Shown here: in pieces, positions 1 to 5,512 of the stretch | How positions within the stretch are numbered: position 1 is the first letter of the stretch | Layout of the letters: each line of letters begins with the position of its first letter | Source of the DNA: Thermoguttaceae bacterium | Lineage (GTDB): Bacteria; Planctomycetota; Planctomycetia; Pirellulales; Thermoguttaceae | Assembly (NCBI GenBank): GCA_028695865.1 | Contig: JAQVID010000274.1 | Span: 1 to 5,512, forward strand | Direction: 5' to 3' | Length of the DNA: 5,512 nt | Notes under the pieces: generated by a model | The model's input: only the letters and a program-made list of their open reading frames with translations | Told to the model about the DNA's origin: nothing | The model's database searches: none | Translations under genes and position numbers: made by a program

Positions 1-935
1 GCGAAACCGAGCTTGTCGAAATATTGACGAGCCGGCGCGTCGATCTCCCGTCCGGTTTTGCCCGGAATGAGCATTTCCCGCGTACGAACGAACGCTTCAC
101 GCAAATAACGCAAGCATTCCTTTTGCGCGGCCGTGTATTCTCCGGAAACAGGAAGATAATCGCCCATCACTCCGGCATAACCGTTGATTTTGGGAGCAAG
201 ACCAATCATGACCGTTTCACCGGCGACGAGAACCTTGCTACTGGCGGTTGGAACCACCGCGTTCGAACGGGAACCACTGCCGACAATCGCCGAAAAGCCG
301 AAACTGGAGGCCCCGCGACTTCGCGCCGCAAATTCTCCGGCCGCGGCCACTTCGATTTCACTGGTCCCGGGAGCAATTTTGGCTTTCATGGCATCGTAAC
401 ATTCATCGGCCAGCGCGAACGCCTTGCTGATCTGCTCGATTTCCCAAGGCGATTTCTGATAGCGTAATCGAAGATAATCGTCGGTAATATCGACCATCTC
501 GACCCCGGAGAATCCCTGGGCAAGTCCTTCATAACATTCGTGCGGCATGCGGGCACCCCCCACAATACCAATTCGGTGAATTGATCCCAAATTGGCGATC
601 AATTCCTTGAAAAGGGCCGGAAAGTCAATGATCGTCGCCGCGGGATACTCTTCGTCCGGAACCATAAAGACCGGGAAATTTCGCGTTTCCGTAATGGCAC
701 TGTCTTGTTGGGCAAACGGTTCGCTTTCGGGTCCCCCCAAAAGGAGCGGCTGTCCTTCGCGGGGAATCAGAACCGCGCCTGACTCAAATTGCGGACACCA
801 GCCCGTCAAATACCAGCCGTTACCAATATTGAACTCGTCATAATACACCAAAGCCAAATCAAGGTTCTTTGCCTTGAGAATGTCCCGAACCTGGGCTAAA
901 CGGGCCTGACTTTCCGATTTGATCAGATATCCCAT
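1..935 (-). CDS. M24 family (creatinase / Xaa-Pro aminopeptidase-like) protein, 3' end cut by window
   Basis: The visible 311 residues match the two-part layout of the M24 pita-bread superfamily. Residues ~8-150 form a creatinase-type N-terminal domain (an ALVYYDEFNIGNGWYLTGW segment near 28-46, resembling the usual 'N..YLTG' pattern). A linker with 'LRLRYQKSPWEIEQISKA' (~155-172) then leads into the catalytic-type domain, with 'GFSAIVGSGSRSNAVVP' (~213-229), 'INGYAGVMGDYLPVSGEYT' (~250-268) and 'IPGKTGREID' (~290-299). Family members cleave Xaa-Pro or related bonds, or hydrolyse creatine-like compounds, in the cytoplasm; no signal peptide is seen. The usual active-site His after 'N..xP' and the Asp of 'v.iDlGa' appear replaced (Thr230, Gly245), and the second Asp motif (normally GY.sDitRT) is not recognisable. 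This points away from a standard dimetal peptidase. The remaining metal ligands (His, Glu, Glu) would lie outside the window. ATG at 935 is preceded by a purine-rich AAAGGGA 7 bases upstream and by a good promoter. Family assignment is firm; activity and substrate are unknown. Confidence 0.9.
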   Translation of the reverse strand, partial: MGYLIKSESQARLAQVRDILKAKNLDLALVYYDEFNIGNGWYLTGWCPQFESGAVLIPREGQPLLLGGPESEPFAQQDSAITETRNFPVFMVPDEEYPAATIIDFPALFKELIANLGSIHRIGIVGGARMPHECYEGLAQGFSGVEMVDITDDYLRLRYQKSPWEIEQISKAFALADECYDAMKAKIAPGTSEIEVAAAGEFAARSRGASSFGFSAIVGSGSRSNAVVPTASSKVLVAGETVMIGLAPKINGYAGVMGDYLPVSGEYTAAQKECLRYLREAFVRTREMLIPGKTGREIDAPARQYFDKLGF

Positions 936-1011
936 TGTGTGTTCCCTTTCGTTTAAAAAGAAAAATAATCATTTTGGGTGCTTGACACAAAAGCATGCCA
1001 TCCATGTGACC

Positions 1012-1040
1012 AATATACCAGTTTCGAAAGGCCATGTCAA
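1012..1040 (-). promoter_or_regulatory. sigma70-type promoter for the M24-family gene
   Basis: Read on the minus strand, a perfect TTGACA (plus positions 1035-1040) is followed after exactly 17 bases by TATATT (1012-1017), one mismatch from TATAAT. Transcription would start near 1005, giving a leader of about 70 bases before the ATG at 935. Position, direction and spacing all suit the left-hand gene. No operator could be recognised. Confidence 0.65.
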
Positions 1041-1087
1041 TCAGCGTTCAACCAAAAATAAGCCAAGTTCCACAGTCCAATGCGTGA

Positions 1088-1120
1088 CCCCCGGGAAAAA
1101 CGTTTTTCGGGGGCATTTTT
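1088..1120 (+). terminator. orphan terminator-like hairpin
   Basis: CCCCC (1088-1092) can pair with GGGGG (1109-1113). Inside these, GAAAAAC (1095-1101) and GTTTTTC (1102-1108) are exact reverse complements, and a GG bulge remains at 1093-1094. The hairpin is followed by CATTTTT (1114-1120), the layout of a plus-strand intrinsic terminator. No T-run follows on the minus strand. It is odd because no plus-strand gene or clear promoter lies upstream. It could end an unannotated small RNA, block stray transcription into the sensor gene's regulatory region, or be a chance palindrome. Confidence 0.35.
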
Positions 1121-1133
1121 CGGTACTGCATTC

Positions 1134-1161
1134 TTTGTTTTTTGTCCTTTGTTTTTTGTCC
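1134..1161. repeat. perfect 14-base tandem duplication
   Basis: TTTGTTTTTTGTCC occurs twice back to back (1134-1147 and 1148-1161) with no mismatches. It sits just right of the terminator-like hairpin. Two copies of a low-complexity unit are most simply explained by replication slippage. No function is evident. Confidence 0.75.
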
Positions 1162-1323
1162 TCTGACAGGTATTTTATGGATATTGTTTTCCAAGGTGAA
1201 ATTTACGGCTTTAAATCATTGCTGTGAACGACGCCCCGTGGAAATACTCTTTTTTTAACCATTCCGTGTAAAACACAAATACAATCGACACAAATCATTT
1301 CGCGACAGGCAAGCCAGACTTTG

Positions 1324-1356
1324 TGCGGCACGATGGGGAGTAATTGCTCGTCCGCA
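1324..1356. other. bulged hairpin of unknown role
   Basis: TGCGG-C-ACGA (1324-1333) can pair with TCGT-CCGCA (1348-1356), giving nine base pairs with a single bulged C at 1329 and a 14-base loop. It lies about 110 bases upstream of the right-hand promoter and outside either predicted leader. It could be a protein-binding inverted repeat, part of an unrecognised small RNA, or chance. Confidence 0.25.
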
Positions 1357-1428
1357 ACTTGGCCGATTCTTCATGTGGTCTCTGTTGACAATTATCCCGG
1401 TAATTGCAAGGGAATTTTTGGGGGTTTT

Positions 1429-1450
1429 ATATTTTTTTGAGAAAAAATAT
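1429..1450. promoter_or_regulatory. AT-rich inverted repeat upstream of the sensor-gene promoter
   Basis: ATATTTTTT (1429-1437) and AAAAAATAT (1442-1450) are exact reverse complements around a 4-base TGAG spacer. The element ends 13 bases before the -35 box at 1464. Such A/T-rich DNA directly upstream of a -35 can act as an UP element for the RNA polymerase alpha subunit, or as a binding site for a dimeric regulator or nucleoid protein. The symmetry is seen in the sequence; the role is inferred from position only. Confidence 0.4.
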
Positions 1451-1463
1451 TTTTCGTTTTAAC

Positions 1464-1492
1464 TTGACAAGACTGAAGTTTTTGTATATCTT
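1464..1492 (+). promoter_or_regulatory. sigma70-type promoter for the sensor gene
   Basis: A perfect TTGACA (1464-1469) is separated by 17 bases from TATCTT (1487-1492), which keeps the key TA....T positions of the -10 box. Transcription would begin near 1499, leaving a leader of about 205 bases before the ATG at 1705. The A/T-rich DNA upstream supports a strong promoter. Confidence 0.65.
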
Positions 1493-1517
1493 ATATTAAG
1501 GAAAGAGTGGGGGCAGC

Positions 1518-1553
1518 AGGAACGAATTTTTCGTTTTTTCGGTCTTCGTTCCT
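1518..1553 (+). other. stem-loop in the 5' leader of the sensor gene
   Basis: AGGAACGAA (1518-1526) is an exact reverse complement of TTCGTTCCT (1545-1553), a 9-bp stem closing an 18-base U-rich loop. It begins about 20 bases after the predicted transcription start, so it would form near the 5' end of the mRNA. It may stabilise the transcript or take part in leader regulation. The motif ACGAA recurs at 1570-1574 and could compete for the right arm. I do not recognise a riboswitch family. Confidence 0.4.
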
Positions 1554-1593
1554 ACCGTGAATTATTCAGACGAAAGAACTTTGCAATTGTCTT

Positions 1594-1622
1594 GGACTCT
1601 TTGCGTTTGAGGGCCTTTTTTT
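1594..1622 (+). terminator. weak attenuator-like hairpin with T7 run
   Basis: GGACTC (1594-1599) can pair imperfectly with GAGGGCC (1609-1615) around a 9-base loop, with one mismatch and one bulge. Seven T residues (1616-1622) follow directly. The position inside the long leader, after the first stem-loop and about 80 bases before the start codon, would suit transcription attenuation. The stem is short and imperfect, so it may not terminate by itself. Confidence 0.25.
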
Positions 1623-1704
1623 GCATAAAAAACAGTAAAGTTCAACGCCGGATTGGGGCTCACCTTTTATATCGATTGAATATGGTATACGGAATTACTT
1701 TAGA

Positions 1705-2421
1705 ATGAAACAAACATATAACACCATAAGTATTCTCATGAATAAATTGTGCCGTGTCTGTATTTTATATCTCTTTTTGGGCGTGTTCGTCGGTTCAGTG
1801 GTCTTTTCCGCGGAATCTTCCGGACGAACAGTTCGTGTCGGTTATGGTGCTTTGCCCGGTTATCACGATCAGTTTCCGGATGGACGGCGGTCCGGTTACG
1901 GTTATGAATATTTACGGCGAATCGCGGATCGCGCCGGCTGGAAATGCGAATATGTCGGCTACGACAAGAGTTGGTCCGAACTGTTGCTCATGCTTGAGCG
2001 GGCCGAAATCGACTTGCTTTCCTGCGTGAACAAAACGCCGGAACGGGAGCGGAAATTCGCTTTTTCGGAGAATCCGCTTGGTACTTCGTTTGTCAATCTC
2101 ACCGTGAAGGCCGGTAATACCCGTTATCATCAGGGCAATTATGCCGCATGGTCGGGCATTCGTGTTGGCATGGTTCGCGGCAATCAGCTCAACGAGGCCT
2201 TTAAGACGTGGGCGAAATCCCAGAATATTCAATACACGCAAGTTCTGTTTGCAAGCGATGTGGAAGCGGGCAAGGCGTTGCAGCAAGACAAAATCGACGC
2301 GTTGGTTTCCATCAATTTTCGCAGTATGCACAACGAATGGCTGCTTATACGCATTGAGCCGGAAGCGGTTTTTTTCGCGGTCGGCAAAAACAATCCGAAA
2401 CTCCTTTCCGAACTGGATTAA
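1705..2421 (+). CDS. N-terminal fragment of a membrane sensor: signal peptide plus first SBP_bac_3 domain, ended by an in-frame stop
   Basis: The 238-residue product starts with a Sec signal peptide: hydrophobic core ~18-34, cleavage likely near Ala36. A family-3 periplasmic solute-binding (Venus-flytrap) domain follows from ~42. Seen motifs are 'TVRVGYGALPGY' at the first strand, 'GYGYEYLRRIADRAGW' (~63-79), 'LLSCVNKTPERERKFAFSEN' (~104-122, with Arg114 at the place that usually grips a ligand carboxylate), 'IRVGMVRGNQL' and 'DKIDALVS' (~195-201). The usual acidic residue after 'DAvvg' is Ile203, so a standard amino acid ligand is uncertain. TAA at codon 239 removes the last helices of the domain, and the missing part (AQAEVLHDNPLLHSQLTLRYY-like) follows in the same frame. 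ATG 1705 has a weak GGAA 10 bases upstream. ATG 1738 (Met12) would give a tidier signal peptide but lacks a clear ribosome site. A stop at 1636 limits further extension. If expressed, the product would be a truncated periplasmic protein. Confidence 0.85.
   Translation: MKQTYNTISILMNKLCRVCILYLFLGVFVGSVVFSAESSGRTVRVGYGALPGYHDQFPDGRRSGYGYEYLRRIADRAGWKCEYVGYDKSWSELLLMLERAEIDLLSCVNKTPERERKFAFSENPLGTSFVNLTVKAGNTRYHQGNYAAWSGIRVGMVRGNQLNEAFKTWAKSQNIQYTQVLFASDVEAGKALQQDKIDALVSINFRSMHNEWLLIRIEPEAVFFAVGKNNPKLLSELD
2419..2421 (+). other. in-frame premature TAA splitting the sensor gene
   Basis: Codon 239 of the frame opened at 1705 is TAA. The preceding residues (NPKLLSELD) and the following ones (AQAEVLHDNPLLHSQL) together make the typical C-terminal helix of an SBP_bac_3 domain. 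The codon would ordinarily be Lys, Glu or Gln, each one base away (AAA, GAA, CAA). No frame change is involved and no start codon with a ribosome site follows. Possible explanations are a real nonsense mutation, a sequencing or assembly error, or readthrough. Confidence 0.85.
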
Positions 2422-5400
2422 GCGCAAGCCGAAGTACTTCATGACAATCCGCTTCTGCATTCCCAGCTGACATTACGCTATTATTCCACCCAATTTCCGG
2501 TGATTGTTGAAGACCAGGTAAAACAGTTTGCCGACAGAGCCAGACGCGACGGCACCACGTTTCACGCCCTGCTTGACCCCGACCGGTTCCCGCTGATCTT
2601 TCTCAAGGATGGCGAATTGAGCGGAATCCAATATGATCTGATACGCAAACTCATGGCCAACAGCGGAGTGAATATCCAAATCACCCCCTGTGGAACGCAT
2701 GAAGAATATCTCAAGTTGAAAAATAACAAACAATTCGATATTATTCTGGATACGGCGTTCGATTTTTCGCAGGCGGAGACAACCGGCGTTCGGCTCTGCA
2801 ACAGTTATTTTTCAACTCCGGTTTCCCTGCTGATCCGTAAGGGCAACGCGGTTCATACCGATAAAATCGCGCTACTGTCGAGTTCCAATTTATCCAAACT
2901 GCTGATCGAAAACGGCCTTGGTTCGGAGAAGCTCGTTTATTTCCCATCGATTAAAGAGGTCGTGGAAGCGGTAAAGCAGGGTAGCGTGGACGGAGCGTAT
3001 CTTTACACCAGAACCTGCAATGAAGTCATCCGATTTGATACTTCCGATGTTTTGGCGTCCAAGTTGACTCCTAACTTACAAATGGAATACGCGATTGCGG
3101 TCAACCGCGGTGCGCCTCAGGAGCTTTTTGCGCTGCTATGTCACGCCACGGCGACGCTTTCGGACGAGGATATCCAGGACAGTGTCGAAAAATACGAATT
3201 CAATCCAACGCTCAAATATACCGTGGTTGAAACAATCAAGCGGAATCCGGTTAAAACGGTCGCCGTTTTGCTGGTGATACTGGCGATCATCGTGTCCGGT
3301 TTCAGTTTTATTCTGCTTGCCCGCCGAAAGCTGTATCGCAACGCCAAAATTCTGGAAAAACTGCCGCTGCGATTTTTTGTGGTCGACCGGAAAGGCACGG
3401 TTCTCCTGCTCAATACCCCCGATCTGCCGGACACTCCATGTCGAACGATTTCCGATCTGGATGAGCCCGTGATTACCGACATTATGAAGAAGTTGGCTGC
3501 CGAGGCGTTCCTGACCGGCACGGCACAGGTCGATTACGACTATGGTAAGGAAAAGCGGTCGGCGGTCGCATCACGCCTTCCGGCCTCAATTTTTGGCAAG
3601 GATGCCGTGGTTTGGGTCTCGCAGGACACCACGGCGCTTCACGAAGCCCGGGCAGAAGCACTTGATTTGGCTGTTCGGATGCAGGTGAATTTGAGGAGCA
3701 TAGGAGACGCGGTCATCGGTACGGACGCACAGGGGCTCATCACTTTAATGAATCCGGCGGCGGAAAAATTCTGTGGTATTACCGAAGCGGAGGCACGAGG
3801 AAAAAAGCACGAGGACTGTTTCAATATTGTCAATTACGAAACCGGAGAGCCGGTCGACTCGCCGGTCCGAAGCGTGCTTGCCACCGGGAAAAAGGTCGAA
3901 CTGGCCAACCATACCGATCTGATCAGCCTCGACGGAACCCGGAAGCATATTGCCGACAGCGCCGCACCGATTCCCGGCCAGGACGGCAGTATCCGTGGCG
4001 TGATTCTCGTGTTCCGTGATGTGACGGATGAGTATGACAAACGCGACAGACTTCGCGATTTGAACGAGAGTTTCCGGATTTCCGCCGACATGTCCCGCGT
4101 GACTGTCTTCTATTTCAATCCGGTAGACTGGAGCATTTCCGGGGTGACTTCGTTGGAAAAGTATATTCCGGTGAAAGACGGGAAACTGCTTCCGTACAAA
4201 CAATGGGTCTTTGCCGCGGACCTTGAGGGATTGGAACAGTATACAAAAGAAGTCCGTGGCGGGAAGCTCATGGACGCCTCCACAATATTCCGTTCCGAGT
4301 ACGGCGGGAAGGTACGTACTTTCCGGTGCTTCCTGCGTCGATCGTCGAAAGCGATCGAGGAACAGGGCGAGGAACTGATCGGCGTCATTCAGGAGATCAC
4401 CGAATACGTCGAGCAGGAAAACCTCCTGTCGGAGACACAGCGAATGTGGGAGTTGATCGGGGATGCACTGCCGATACATCTCTTCGCCAAAAATGTGGAC
4501 GATGATTTTCGTTATATGATGGGCAACCGGAAATTCGCGGAGTTTGTCGGAAAAACGAGCAAGGAACTCTTCGGGAAAACCGATCAGGAGCTCTTCCCTC
4601 GCACAAAAGACAGCCAGTGGTTTGAAAATTGTGATCGGGAGATTGTCAAAAGCGGGCAAGTCCAGCAGTTTCAGGAGACGGTCGCCGATGTCAACGGACG
4701 CGAATTTCAGCTCCAAACGCTCAAAACGACCCTTGCCGGTCCCGGAGGAAAGAACTTGCTCGTCGGAGTCTCCATGGATATTACCGAGCAGCAGTTGCTG
4801 GAGCGAATGGAACGTGCCCGTACGAAAGCGCTGGAGGTGTTCTTCTCTGCATCTGATATCCAAACGGCTTTTGCCTCAACGCTGAAAATTCTGTCCGAGT
4901 ACAGCGGAGCGGTTTTCACTTGTGTGCTCAAAAGGAAGAATGAGGAAACCCGGGATATGGAGTTGTTCTCCGATTATCGCGTCGCCGACATTCCGCCAAT
5001 GTGGCCGCAGGGCGAAGTGATCCATTTCGAGCCCGAATGGTGCGACCAGCAAATACTGCTTCGCCGCCAGGGAACGATTCAATGCCCCGATTTGGATGTT
5101 TCCTCCAAACTGTCCGATTGCCAGGTGATAAAGACTCTGCGTTTGAAAGAGGGAATTAGAGCGGCATCCATGGCCGGTATTTTCCAAAAAGGAAATTTAT
5201 GGGGTGAACTTGTCGTTGGGTTTGCGACTCCACGCAACCAATACGACCAATTGTATGAGACTTTTTTGAATTCCTTCGTGTACCTTCTGGAAGTAATGAT
5301 CGAACGAACCAATATGGAATACACGGTCCGCGAATCGCTGACCCGTCTGGAACTGGCTTCAGAAATGGGACGGGCGGCCGCTTTTGTTTACGACCTGGAT

Positions 5401-5512
5401 CGGCAAAAACTGTCCGGTTCGCGCCAGTTGAGTCAATACTGGCCCGAACGCGATGGTCAGTTTATTCCCTTCACGGAATGGGTTCATCCGGATTATCTTC
5501 CGAAGTGTAACG
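2422..5512 (+). CDS. C-terminal part of multi-PAS/GAF membrane sensor (likely hybrid histidine kinase), 3' end cut by window
   Basis: This frame stays open from the TAA to the window edge (1030 codons); the first in-frame ATG is at 2653 and a GTG lies at 2500, neither with a ribosome site, so it most likely belongs to the gene starting at 1705. Numbering from there: the end of SBP domain 1 to ~265; a second, diverged SBP domain ~284-500 ('FPLIFLKDGELSGIQYDLIRK', 'FDIILDTAFDFSQAE'); a transmembrane helix ~518-539 followed by Arg-Arg-Lys (positive inside); a degenerate PAS-like domain ~550-643; PAS ~661-777 ('GDAVIGTDAQGLITLMNPAAE', 'GVILVFRDVTDEY'); PAS ~785-903; PAS ~913-1028 ('LFAKNVDDDFRYMMGNRKFAEFVGK', 'GVSMDITEQQ'); GAF ~1045-1200 ('GNLWGELVVGFA'); a further PAS begins ~1207. 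The tandem flytrap-TM-PAS plan resembles BvgS. No H-box, receiver or GGDEF is inside the window, so the output is inferred. Ligands are unknown. Confidence 0.85.

Larger units (their letters stand above)
936..1704. other. divergent intergenic region, no convincing gene
   Basis: This 769-base stretch separates two outward-facing genes. It is richer in A/T and homopolymer runs than the flanking coding DNA. A 102-codon open frame at 919-1227 (plus) begins inside the M24 gene on the opposite strand. It is rich in Lys, Phe and Ser with no recognisable domain or credible ribosome binding site, so I do not call it. The region contains two promoters, one terminator-like hairpin, a short tandem duplication, a bulged hairpin, an AT-rich inverted repeat and the long leader of the right-hand gene, each listed separately. 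I see no tRNA, no known riboswitch class and no insertion-sequence ends. Confidence 0.7.

Noticed and set aside
24..467. 147-codon open frame on the plus strand
   Set aside because: It is antisense to the M24-family gene, whose minus-strand translation is continuous and recognisable. The Arg/Thr/Gly-rich product resembles no family.
982..987. Plus-strand TTGACA as a promoter for a small RNA ending at the hairpin
   Set aside because: No acceptable -10 box occurs at 16-18 bases downstream.
919..1227. 102-codon plus-strand open frame crossing into the intergenic region
   Set aside because: It starts within the opposite-strand M24 gene, runs through that gene's promoter and the terminator-like hairpin, and shows low-complexity composition with no good ribosome site.
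1385..1390. Second plus-strand TTGACA as an alternative sensor-gene promoter
   Set aside because: No -10-like sequence lies at suitable spacing. The pair at 1464/1487 is much better.
936..1704. CRISPR array, toxin-antitoxin pair or mobile-element ends in the intergenic region
   Set aside because: There are no spaced direct repeats, no paired small genes, and no terminal inverted repeats with target duplications.
1912..2460. 182-codon open frame on the minus strand
   Set aside because: It is antisense to the first SBP domain, which has recognisable family motifs on the plus strand. No domain or promoter supports the minus-strand frame.
2653..2655. ATG as a genuine independent start for the downstream sensor part
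   Set aside because: There is no Shine-Dalgarno-like sequence. The start would fall inside the second binding domain and yield a periplasmic domain without a signal peptide, so a continuous gene from 1705 is more likely.
3745..4863. 372-codon open frame on the minus strand
   Set aside because: It lies wholly antisense to the PAS region of the sensor, whose plus-strand frame shows clear PAS motifs. It has no recognisable domain and looks like a codon-bias shadow.

Overview
The window holds two divergently oriented protein-coding loci separated by an AT-rich intergenic region of about 770 bases. Base composition is roughly balanced in the coding parts. The organism is a bacterium, shown by sigma70-type promoters, a Sec-type signal peptide and a large membrane sensor of PAS/GAF type. 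I cannot name it. The protein styles would fit an anaerobic gut or environmental bacterium of the Lentisphaerota/Planctomycetota kind, but that is a weak guess.

Left part (minus strand, 935 down to the window edge): the first 311 codons of a pita-bread-fold protein of the M24 peptidase / creatinase / Xaa-Pro aminopeptidase superfamily. Its C-terminal end lies outside the window. In the part visible, the positions that normally supply two metal-binding aspartates and an active-site histidine appear substituted, so it may not be a classical metallopeptidase.

Middle (936-1704): no convincing gene. It carries a good promoter reading left (1012-1040), a good promoter reading right (1464-1492), an orphan terminator-like hairpin, a 14-base tandem duplication, an AT-rich inverted repeat, and an unusually long leader of about 200 bases before the right-hand gene with a stem-loop and a weak attenuator-like element.

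Right part (plus strand, 1705 to the window edge): one continuous reading frame encoding a BvgS-like membrane sensor: signal peptide, two periplasmic substrate-binding (SBP_bac_3, Venus-flytrap) domains, one transmembrane helix, a degenerate PAS-like domain, three further PAS domains, a GAF domain and the start of another PAS domain. The output module (histidine kinase, receiver or other) lies beyond the window. The frame is broken once, by an in-frame TAA at 2419-2421 near the C-terminal end of the first binding domain. Coding resumes in the same frame directly after it, so the locus reads as an 238-residue N-terminal fragment plus a C-terminal fragment of more than 1000 residues.

Nothing shows that the two loci act in one pathway. 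They share only the divergent regulatory region. The premature stop and the atypical M24 active site are the two points most worth checking. I see no mobile element, CRISPR array, tRNA or rRNA.
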